Positions 6,756 through 13,607 of a stretch of DNA of 24,128 nt are shown here, in pieces (position 1 is the first letter of the stretch; each line of letters opens with the position of its first letter). The translations under genes and the position numbers were made by a program. This DNA comes from Pancytospora philotis (Eukaryota > Microsporidia): positions 4,546-28,673 of the forward strand of contig JALRLY010000234.1 in NCBI GenBank assembly GCA_023647555.1, read 5' to 3'. The notes under the pieces are model-generated. The model had not been told where the DNA came from. It was given only the letters and a program-made list of their open reading frames with translations, and made no database searches.

Positions 6756-8189
6756 ATGTACCTGCGCCGAATCATCGTCTGCCCGCTCGTGCTGTCCTTC
6801 GTGTGTGGAGCAGCGGCAGAAGGAAGAGCATTAAGTGCTGGGAAGGTAAAGAGCTTGCGTAAAGTAGTGGAATGTTTCTCTGAGATGCCCGGCTTCCTCG
6901 AGGATCCAACGATCGATGAGCTGTATGAGCACTGTAAGGGCATGCCATTTCTAGATTTCTTCACACAGGAGGCGCGCAGAATGGACCCAGTCAGTGAGAC
7001 CGAGGCCAAGGCAGATGCAATTCTGTTAGCATGGCTGGCCGCAGAAGACGGCCCAAAGGCGCTGAAGCAGTTTTTGGTAACGGCCCGTTTTAGTTTTTTG
7101 GTCACGCTGAGGAAGATACTCGACATCGAAAACGTCGAGCGCGTCTACGAAAGCATAAGTCCAATGCGCTTGCCCGACCCACAGCAGAACTGCCGCTCGA
7201 AATGGCAGTCTAAGCGAAATGCAGGCGTGCTTCTCAAGGCCCTGGATACGGCTATATCAATCCACCTTGATAGCGCGGATCCTTGCGAGTTTTTCAAAAC
7301 GCGGAAGCATCTGGAAGAGCCTTACGATCTGTTTCTGCATTTATACATGAGGTCGCACTATAAACGCAAGCCGTTAACGCATGCATTTGGCGCATTACTG
7401 AAGCATTTGTTACCCGAAAGGGCAAGCGTTTATAACTTCGAACACTATGCTCTTCCGTTCATACAAGTGCTTCCTGAGCAAAAACTGGTCACCGGTGATG
7501 CGCACACCGACTTAGAAAGGGTTGTGCTGCGGGTGGCCGCAACTGTATCTTGCGGATATGTGATCAATATCTTCAAGAAGGTGAGGTTCCGTACGCCCCA
7601 CATCGATCTATTCAAGGAATGCATAATAGATAAGCCGGACCGGTATGCCAGCCCGTTGTTTGTACAGGATTATTTGCATTTTTGCAAAGTCGAGCGCTAT
7701 ATTACTGAGGACGAGAAGATTGCCTTATTTAACCGCTACTATGAAAACGATACCTTCTTCAAGAGAAACATGAGCAGTGCGAGTGCTGATAAATTCGGCT
7801 TTCGCAAGCTGAGGTCCAAGTTCATTTGCTACTGGATCTTTAAGCGCTTTGTCGTTAATTATACAGATGGCCCAGAGCACAGAGCTTATTTGCAGAGCGT
7901 ACTTGATGCTATGGACTTCCATAAGCTCGCTGACGTGCTATGCTGCGCATTTTCTGGCAGATATGAGACACATATTCCATTTTTCTTAAGCTTGCTGTCG
8001 CGTAAATATCTCGAGGAGTTCGATATGTTTCTCTGCGGCCTCAAAGTCGGTTCACGCTATAATCAGGAATTTTATTTTAAGCTAAAAACGCAGATATGTA
8101 GTATCATCCAGCCTGAACTGGCGCCTTTAAACCTTCCGTGTGAATCGGCGTCTCCGAGGGCTAAAAAAAGGAGACGTAACCATAAATAA
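6756..8189 (+). CDS. Secreted-family paralogue 2 with strong NLS-like C-terminus
   Basis: 477 residues and clearly the duplicate of the preceding gene, with colinear identity over the whole length. The signal peptide is about residues 1-21 (YLRRIIVCPLVLSFVCGAAA). The body is helical and has the same blocks: DELYEHC, GMPFLDF, SADPCE, ALPFIQVL, FRTPHIDLFKE, GSRYNQEFYF. It ends in SPRAKKRRRNHK, more basic than paralogue 1. Compared base by base with paralogue 1, one base is missing after the A-run, so the last residues are read in a shifted frame and the stop moves a few bases further on, falling inside AATAAA (8185-8190). A sampled line is about 42 % GC. No enzyme motif is visible. Export to a host compartment is inferred from signal peptide, duplication and divergence. 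Confidence 0.85.
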   Translation: MYLRRIIVCPLVLSFVCGAAAEGRALSAGKVKSLRKVVECFSEMPGFLEDPTIDELYEHCKGMPFLDFFTQEARRMDPVSETEAKADAILLAWLAAEDGPKALKQFLVTARFSFLVTLRKILDIENVERVYESISPMRLPDPQQNCRSKWQSKRNAGVLLKALDTAISIHLDSADPCEFFKTRKHLEEPYDLFLHLYMRSHYKRKPLTHAFGALLKHLLPERASVYNFEHYALPFIQVLPEQKLVTGDAHTDLERVVLRVAATVSCGYVINIFKKVRFRTPHIDLFKECIIDKPDRYASPLFVQDYLHFCKVERYITEDEKIALFNRYYENDTFFKRNMSSASADKFGFRKLRSKFICYWIFKRFVVNYTDGPEHRAYLQSVLDAMDFHKLADVLCCAFSGRYETHIPFFLSLLSRKYLEEFDMFLCGLKVGSRYNQEFYFKLKTQICSIIQPELAPLNLPCESASPRAKKRRRNHK

Positions 8190-8505
8190 ACTGTTTAAGT
8201 TGCAATTCAATTATTGGTGCACCTTGCTTTCGTCACTCCCAGAACGACGCTGCTTCACGCAAGTCTGATCGAACGCTTCACCTGTCTCGGCTACCCATGT
8301 TCTCCACCCAGCGCTTCTGTCCGTAGGAGCCATCCCACGCGTACTACTATCATTTTAGAGCGTCAGCCCGCACCGCACATTGCACTAAGCAGCGTAGTAG
8401 CACAGCGATGCAGCCTATGTGCATGATACGTCGGCAGTGATGCGCCAGCCGAGCGCCCCGCGAAAACCGACCTGACGTTTTACCCAAAATTATTCACCCC
8501 TCTTT
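8190..8505. other. Spacer between secreted paralogues 2 and 3
   Basis: 316 bases. The first 26 belong to the duplicated 3' flank. From about 8216 to 8470 the GC content is close to that of coding DNA. Short open frames exist on both strands (for example 70 codons on plus), but none has a Met start with a box or any recognisable motif. It may be the remnant of a decayed gene. The box of paralogue 3 (AAAATTATT, 8486-8494) is followed by CACCCC. Confidence 0.4.
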
Positions 8506-9897
8506 ATGATAGCAGCAGGGATGTTTGTCGCGCTGTGTATGCAATACTTCGCAGGCGGAGCAGCAGCGGTCGGCAAGTCATCTGTAGCTGCTGGAGCGCG
8601 TGAGCCAAGCGATATTCTTGGGTACTGCTCCGGGCCGATCAACGCATACGAGTACTCAACGGTTGATGAGCTGTATGAAGGCACCCAGGGAAAGCTGTTA
8701 TCCCCGCCAGAGGCGGGCAAAGCGAGCCCAGCTGAAATAGCTACTGCCAAAGCTGATGCCGTTCTGCTAGCGTGGGTATCTGCTGATCCGGACCCAAGCG
8801 CCATAGAGGCACTGCTCTCGCAGTCCAGCTTCCGCTACCTGCTTCTCATGCGGAAAATTTTTTCCAAAGGGAATGTCATGCGGTTTCTAAGCAGCAACAG
8901 GGCACTTCGCCTTTGCTTTATGCCGGAGCACTGCGAGGCAATACGGCTGTCTGTAGACAGGGCGGCCAAAATCCAGGAAGTTGTGGACACAAAAATAACG
9001 TTCTACTTTGATAGCTTGTACGCCAGGGAGTTCTTTACCGCGAGACAGGCCCAGGTCTTAGAGATGCCCTACGACATTTTCGTATATTTGTACGCGCGGG
9101 CGCACCATAGAAACGAGTCGGTTGTGGATGAAGTTCTTATACTGTTGAGGCGCTGGCTGCACAACAACACGCCCCACGATTTTTTCAAAGAATACACCCT
9201 TCCGTTCATAAAGGAGATGCTTGCGCACGATTTCGTGGGCAGCAATGCAAACTTCGAACTGGAGAAAGCTGTGGTGCAGCGGGCAGCTGCTCTCCATCGC
9301 GGCTTTACGCTCAGCATCTTCGAGGAGCTCGATTTCCGTACACCGCACTTCAAACTATTCGAGGAATGCGTATCAAAATACCCTAGCTACGTACACCCAG
9401 TTTTTATACAGTACTACTTATACTTTTGCACGAAGGCTGGTGTAATCAATGATGATAAGAAGGCTTCCATACTCAGGCACTACTTCAAGAACGACTCGTA
9501 TTTCAGAGAAAGGCTGGATGAAATGACTAGTGATAGGTACGTAATCGATAAGCTGATGGCTAAATTCCTCTGTCCTTGGATTTTCGAGCAGTTTGTCAGC
9601 AAGAAGGCCCTTTACTCAGATCGCAGAACTCTTCTCCGACGCGTAATTGATCGCATCCCGATGGCTAAGACTTGGGGGATATTGGTCGCTGCACACAATT
9701 GCGGATACTCTGCACGGATCCCGTTTTTCCTGAGTATGCTGTCGCGCGAATATCTTGCGGAATTTTACGAACATGTTTGTTCTCAGCAACACAATGAGCG
9801 CTACAAAAATGATTACCATCTGGTAGAGAAGTACCAGCTTGCTTCCCCGCCCGAGATGCTGCCCGCGGACGCAGCAAAGGCGCTGCTCGAGCCGTAA
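8506..9897 (+). CDS. Secreted-family paralogue 3, no NLS-like end
   Basis: 463 residues, a more distant member of the same family. The signal peptide is about residues 1-21 (IAAGMFVALCMQYFAGGAAA). Family blocks recur in order: VDELYEG, AKADAVLLAW, MPYDIFVYLYAR, LPFIKEML, FRTPHFKLFEEC, CPWIFEQFV, and IPFFLSMLSREYLAEF near the end. The C-terminus ALLEP aligns with RRLEP of paralogue 1, but the basic run is replaced by KAL, so the NLS-like signal is not present. The start is supported by the box at 8486-8494 and the signal peptide. No domain is recognised and function is unknown. Confidence 0.83.
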   Translation: MIAAGMFVALCMQYFAGGAAAVGKSSVAAGAREPSDILGYCSGPINAYEYSTVDELYEGTQGKLLSPPEAGKASPAEIATAKADAVLLAWVSADPDPSAIEALLSQSSFRYLLLMRKIFSKGNVMRFLSSNRALRLCFMPEHCEAIRLSVDRAAKIQEVVDTKITFYFDSLYAREFFTARQAQVLEMPYDIFVYLYARAHHRNESVVDEVLILLRRWLHNNTPHDFFKEYTLPFIKEMLAHDFVGSNANFELEKAVVQRAAALHRGFTLSIFEELDFRTPHFKLFEECVSKYPSYVHPVFIQYYLYFCTKAGVINDDKKASILRHYFKNDSYFRERLDEMTSDRYVIDKLMAKFLCPWIFEQFVSKKALYSDRRTLLRRVIDRIPMAKTWGILVAAHNCGYSARIPFFLSMLSREYLAEFYEHVCSQQHNERYKNDYHLVEKYQLASPPEMLPADAAKALLEP

Positions 9898-10220
9898 ACT
9901 AAAGTTTTCCGGTATGTGGTTTATAATCGTGTCTAGAGCATGATAGCTATCCGTTTTACGTGTTTGCCTTATTGTACGCTCATGGCTTAGGCTCCAGGGT
10001 AACTGCCATGCTTAATCAAAATAATCTGCATGCATTCTGCCTCAAAGCGGTCTTATATATAAATTTCTGGATCGCATGTAAAACATGCTTACAGACGCAT
10101 GCTCGGTAGTATAGCCAGCATACAGTCTATTCGGATGACCCAAATATTTTTGCGCATACCCCCATTCATTCTCAGCTTTATCAGTCGGGCCAGCCCTTTA
10201 GCACGAGTTTTTCACAGCCC
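9898..10220. other. Spacer before SUMO
   Basis: 323 AT-rich bases with no open frame of note and no tRNA-like fold that I could find. The SUMO-proximal end holds GAGTTTTTCACAGCCC directly before the ATG, a variant of the start box. AAATATTTTTGCG near 10141 is a second candidate, about 70 bases further out. Confidence 0.4.
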
Positions 10221-10538
10221 ATGTCAAGCAGCAACGACGCGCCAGAGAGCCAGAATGATAACAGCGGGAAGCAGAGCCAGGGGAAGAAGGAGTCGCCCTC
10301 CATAAAGGTCAAGCTGCTGGGGAACGACGGCGACTTCAGCACCGTGCTCGCGAAGCGGACCACCCAGGCCGGGAAGCTGCTCAAGGCCTTCTGCGATGCG
10401 CGGGGCGTCTCCAGGAGCGAGTACCGCCTTGTGTACAACAAGAAGGTGCTGGATGAGAACGCGGAGATCGGCCAGTACGGCGTAGAGGACGATAGCGTGC
10501 TCAATGTTCTCGCGTCCCAGACCGGCGGCGGCTTTTGA
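10221..10538 (+). CDS. SMT3: SUMO (Smt3-like) precursor
   Basis: 105 residues. SUMO is conjugated to lysines of nuclear proteins through E1 (Aos1/Uba2) and E2 (Ubc9). A flexible polar N-terminus (1-26) precedes a beta-grasp ubiquitin fold: IKVKLLGNDGDF (28-39), KRTTQAGKLLKAFCDARGV (45-63), YRLVYNKKVLDENAEIGQYGVEDDSVLNVL to residue 97. It ends Q100-T101-G102-G103-G104-F105. The QTGG is the usual mature end, so a SUMO protease should remove only the last two residues (or one, if cut after G104). No clear psi-K-x-E consensus is visible in the N-terminal tail. Length and fold are typical. Confidence 0.93.
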   Translation: MSSSNDAPESQNDNSGKQSQGKKESPSIKVKLLGNDGDFSTVLAKRTTQAGKLLKAFCDARGVSRSEYRLVYNKKVLDENAEIGQYGVEDDSVLNVLASQTGGGF

Positions 10539-10723
10539 AGCTGCCCGGCGCTCATGTTGATTAAATAAGTCACGGGAAGGGATTCTATTTGCAGTTAAGA
10601 TTGGTGCGTGTATTTATTCTGTACGATAATATTGTCATGTTATCCGAAGGCTATTTAATGGCGTTTCGCTCGCTCCAGCTCCCAGCCGTACAGCAATAAT
10701 CCACGGCCCGCGTCAAGCCCCTG

Positions 10724-11948
10724 ATGGCATACGCACCCAAGCACCAGCCGTTCGTGGTGGACACCGTCACCACAGCTAACAAGAACATACAGAGCTTCTT
10801 CATGCGCACCGACCAGTCCTACCACGTGCCGGAGCAATACCGGCACCAGCAGTACGCGTCGCGCTTCCAGCCGCTGGTCCTGCTGGTCGACAACGACCGC
10901 ATAGTCGTCGACTTTGCGCATGCTAAAACAGAAGCGGCGGAGGACGGCGGCAGGCGCCGCAGCCTGGCGGGTGACGCGACCGTGCTCAATGAAGAGGAAG
11001 AGGCGACGGAGCTGACCGACGCCATCTCAGAGGANNNNNNNNNNNNNNNNNNNNNNNNNNNNNNNNNNNNNNNNNNNNNNNNNNAACATCGCCAAATACG
11101 GCAGCTTTGAGCGCTGCGCCGATGCGGTCTATGCTGCCATTTACGATGCTGTCAGCGGCAAAGTGCAGATCGGCGAGCTGGCTGTCCAGCTAGTGTTCTG
11201 CGATTTTATGCCGCGCTCGGAGCTCGTCGCCCTCGTGGATATCGTGCTCAACAAGCTGGGCTTCCGGGAGGTTATGCTCCTTCCGCAGTCGCTGGCGATG
11301 AGCTTTGCTCTGGGGCAGAGCCACTGCGCCTTCGTCTACCCGCACGGGCTGTCCTTCGTCGATGACTTCATGCTGTTCGACTCGTACCGGCTCAGGCTCG
11401 GCGGTGCTGCCGTAGCTCAGGACGACGGCTGCCCCGTGGACAACGTCGATTTCGTGGAGGAGTTCAGCAGACTGAGGTTCCTCGACGAGTCGCTGCGCTA
11501 CGCATGTGACAGCTGCGAGCTCAAAGAGGCCAGCGAGGACCGGATGCGCCAGCACACCGAGAAAGAGCACAAGAACGACGGGTTTTACTTCTACACCTAC
11601 GGGAGCAGCCTTTCAGAGGAGTTCGAGAACCGGCTGCGCTACCTTTTTACCACCGACAAGGCGCAGCGCGTCGGCGGCTGCGTGTACTTCGCGTATTCCA
11701 AGAATCAGAAGGAAATCAAGGCGTTCAGCGCTCGGCGTGCTGCTGCCGCGCCCGCGGCGGAGGGCGAGCAGCCCGACGGGAAAGCCCAGCAGAGCGTGCA
11801 GAGCCTGGAAGATCACACGGCCCTCGCGATCAAAGGCGCGTCGCTTTTCAGGCAGCTGGACTGCTCAAAGGAGTGCTGGCTCACCGACAAAGAGTGGCAG
11901 GCGTTCCGGCTGCGCTCGCTGAAGGAGAAGGTTCTATTCTTCATATAA
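10724..11948 (+). CDS. ARP8: Actin-related protein, Arp8-like, interrupted by assembly gap
   Basis: About 390 residues are readable around 50 Ns. The first part (10724-11034) includes QPLVLLVDNDRIVVDF and an acidic segment. After the gap the frame is open from 11085, with LAVQLVFCDFMPRSELVALVD, then LGFREVMLLPQSLAMSFALG and LRLGG. These fit the nucleotide-fold half of Arp8-type actin-related proteins. The C-terminus IKGASLFRQLDCSKECWLTDKEW, then RLRSLKEKVLF, fits the Arp8 end (WKGG..., WI..EW..., LREK). Arp8 belongs to the INO80 chromatin remodeller. A C-x2-C-x12-H-x4-H motif begins at 11505, in the region where Arp8 proteins carry insertions. The two halves are in different frames across 50 Ns, so the true gap must be 3n+1 bases. 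The start follows an in-frame TAA, but no clear box is seen. AATAAA directly follows the stop. Confidence 0.6.
11035..11084. other. Assembly gap, 50 Ns
   Basis: A run of exactly 50 N inside the Arp8-like gene, probably a placeholder of arbitrary length. Reading-frame continuity on the two sides requires a true length of 1 modulo 3. Confidence 0.95.
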
Positions 11949-12097
11949 AATAAAGCAGTTTGTTTAAAGCGGGTGTTTTAGTCGATGGGGCTTACACGTT
12001 GTATTTACAGGCGGGCACGGAGTAGTGGACCACATTACAGTTGGAATGACGCTTTCAAGCCCATTACATTGTACACCGGCGAGCGCCTTTGTTGCAC

Positions 12098-12106
12098 AAA
12101 ATTTTT
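12098..12106 (+). promoter_or_regulatory. AAAATTTTT box of the p24 gene
   Basis: The box is followed by GGCCC and then the ATG, 5 bases after the box. It decides the start: the longer open frame beginning with GTG at 12025 would contain the box. Confidence 0.65.
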
Positions 12107-12111
12107 GGCCC

Positions 12112-12732
12112 ATGTTCGTGCGTGCCGTGCTTGGGATGCTCATCAGCCCGCTCTGGGCGGAGATGTACCAGCTCAGCAAGGTGAAGGAGGTGCTGCAGCT
12201 CAAAGAGCCGATCGCGCCCAACAGCATTAGCATGGGCTACTTCAAGGCCGAGGAGGGCTCGAACATGACCTTCCGCGTGGAGATACGGTCGAAGGACCTC
12301 AAGCGGGTGCTCTACCGGATCGACAAGCTCGAGGTCGCGAAGGAGTCGCACTTCTCGTTCTCCAGCAACAACGCCGAGGACGCTGTGATTACGATCACCG
12401 CGCTCGCGCTGGACCCCAGCGAGGTCATCAAGCCCGGCATCGTCGCGCTGAAGTTCGAGAACGCGCCGGACACCTTCAACAAGGACGTATCCAGGAAGAC
12501 GCAGATAGAGCCCGCGATGTACGGCCTGGAGCAGCTCCTCAAGAAGATGAACGATCTGATCGCGCTGAGCCGCTCCATCTCCGGCAAGATAGGCAGTCTG
12601 GGGAGCGAGAACCGCAGCATGCTCCATCTGGTTGTGTTCCTGTCCTTCATTACGTTTGGCGGCTATTTGCTGTTTAATATTCTGCAGCTCTACTTTATGA
12701 AATCCTACCTCAACGCCAAGAAGTTCCTGTGA
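12112..12732 (+). CDS. p24/emp24-family cargo receptor
   Basis: 206 residues, type I membrane protein. p24 proteins cycle between ER and Golgi in COPII and COPI vesicles and select cargo such as GPI-anchored proteins. Seen here: a signal peptide at about 1-16 (MFVRAVLGMLISPLWA); a beta-rich GOLD-like lumenal domain at about 20-125 (MTFRVEIRS, HFSFSSNN, ITITAL, VALKFEN); a helical stalk at 130-168; one transmembrane segment at about 171-193; and a short cytosolic tail ending KKFL, a KKxx COPI retrieval signal. The whole protein contains no cysteine, although GOLD domains of this family normally carry a disulfide. AATAAA follows the TGA stop with no spacer. Which of the alpha to delta subfamilies it belongs to cannot be told by eye. 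Confidence 0.85.
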   Translation: MFVRAVLGMLISPLWAEMYQLSKVKEVLQLKEPIAPNSISMGYFKAEEGSNMTFRVEIRSKDLKRVLYRIDKLEVAKESHFSFSSNNAEDAVITITALALDPSEVIKPGIVALKFENAPDTFNKDVSRKTQIEPAMYGLEQLLKKMNDLIALSRSISGKIGSLGSENRSMLHLVVFLSFITFGGYLLFNILQLYFMKSYLNAKKFL

Positions 12733-12909
12733 AATAAATACACATTTGGGTAGGGCAGTGTTAGTAGTTGTAAGGATGTACGAGTATGTTTTAGATGCGG
12801 CAATGCACGGAACTTTGAAATCCCTGCCCAGCGCACTACTTTGTAAAAGCAAAAATACCGGCCATTATTTTACGATTTATTCAATTGCATTTGATCGTCA
12901 GATGCGCAT

Positions 12910-13473
12910 TTAAGCCTTCCTAAACAGCCCGTACAGCGCACGCCGGTTCTCAATGGGCAAGTTCCTGTTGAGCAGCGGGCGCACAGCCGCCTCGGGCACT
13001 CTCACCTCGTCGAAGAGCTCGCAGACCCACGGCTGCGAGCGGGCGAGGAACTCCAGGAAGAGACCGTCGTCCCAGTCGGCTGGCCTGTTCTTGTTCAGAT
13101 GCTTGCAGAAGAAGAGCAGCAGCCCGCTGTCCTCGGCGCCGAGCAAGTCGGCGAAAGAAAGGAGGTGGATGCTCCGATCGATGAAGTAGTAGAACTTGTC
13201 CTTCCGGTCGCTCCGGATCGAAGCAAAGCGCGCAAGCACCAAGCTGAGCAGCCTCTGCTGCGCCGGCAGACCGCAGTTCTCGAGGATGCTGTCGATCAGC
13301 GCCACCTGCTTCTTGAACGTCGGCGTGCGCCATATCAGATCAAAGAGCTCTTCGGTCAGCTGCTCCATCGCGCTTTCATTATTCTGTGTGCGCACCACCC
13401 CGCTCATTTGGCGGATAGCGCTCTCGATCTGCTCGGGCTCGTCCGTCCTCAGTCCGCGCAGCACCGCCTCCAT
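12910..13473 (-). CDS. RRP1: Rrp1/Nop52-like ribosome biogenesis protein
   Basis: 187 residues, helical. Rrp1/Nop52 proteins are nucleolar factors for 27S pre-rRNA processing and 60S assembly. The match rests on two landmarks with the right spacing. ELFDLIWRTPTFKKQVALIDSI (42-63) corresponds to the family's 'KGLFYCMWMSDK' region. RFASIRSDRKDKFYYFIDRSI (82-102) corresponds to the 'IDRLRLDKFYML' helix. The rest (FFCKHLNKNRP..., FLEFL) is helical and poorly conserved. It is shorter than yeast Rrp1 (about 280 residues), lacking the basic C-terminal tail. The start has AAATTTTT 7 bases upstream (13481-13488 on the minus strand). AATAAA lies about 29 bases past the stop. A different HEAT-like protein is possible. 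Confidence 0.6.
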   Translation of the reverse strand: MEAVLRGLRTDEPEQIESAIRQMSGVVRTQNNESAMEQLTEELFDLIWRTPTFKKQVALIDSILENCGLPAQQRLLSLVLARFASIRSDRKDKFYYFIDRSIHLLSFADLLGAEDSGLLLFFCKHLNKNRPADWDDGLFLEFLARSQPWVCELFDEVRVPEAAVRPLLNRNLPIENRRALYGLFRKA

Positions 13474-13480
13474 CGACGGT

Positions 13481-13488
13481 AAAAATTT
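13481..13488 (-). promoter_or_regulatory. AAATTTTT box of the Rrp1-like gene
   Basis: Read on the minus strand, AAATTTTT is followed by ACCGTCG and the ATG. It has the same design as the boxes of p24, Iws1 and RAD50. Confidence 0.6.
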
Positions 13489-13607
13489 GCTGCCGAGTTA
13501 ACGTCGGCGTTTAAGAAATGTGCAGCAGGAGATTATGATGATTTCGCGAGCAGCAGATGCACCAGCGCAGATCTATATTAAGGAAACAAAGATGCACGAT
13601 TTTATTA

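Larger units (their letters stand above)
6677..8215 (+). repeat. Tandem duplication unit, copy 2
   Basis: About 1.54 kb matching 4464-6015. It starts with CGGCATGC (6677-6684) and GCACAAATTCGTTA (6686-6699) and ends with the shared AT-rich 3' flank at 8215. The 661 bases between the copies hold the retroelement relic, which has no counterpart on the outer side of either copy. Confidence 0.65.

Noticed and set aside
8214..8426. 70-codon plus-strand frame between paralogues 2 and 3
   Set aside because: Begins with GTG or lies inside duplicated 3' flank, no box, no recognisable motif.
4558..9897. Horizontal transfer as the reason for the lower GC of the secreted genes
   Set aside because: Poorly conserved parts of native genes such as the RAD50 coil show similar GC, and the genes carry the native start box and 3' signals.
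9898..10220. tRNA or small RNA gene in the AT-rich spacers
   Set aside because: No GTTCRA-type T-loop with matching stems was found here or in the other spacers by eye; a covariance-model scan was not possible.
12025..12111. Extension of p24 upstream to a GTG at 12025
   Set aside because: Needs a non-ATG start, contains the AAAATTTTT box and would bury the signal peptide.
12064..12852. 262-codon minus-strand frame opposite p24
   Set aside because: The plus strand has signal peptide, membrane segment and KKxx tail. The antisense frame has no such features and no box.
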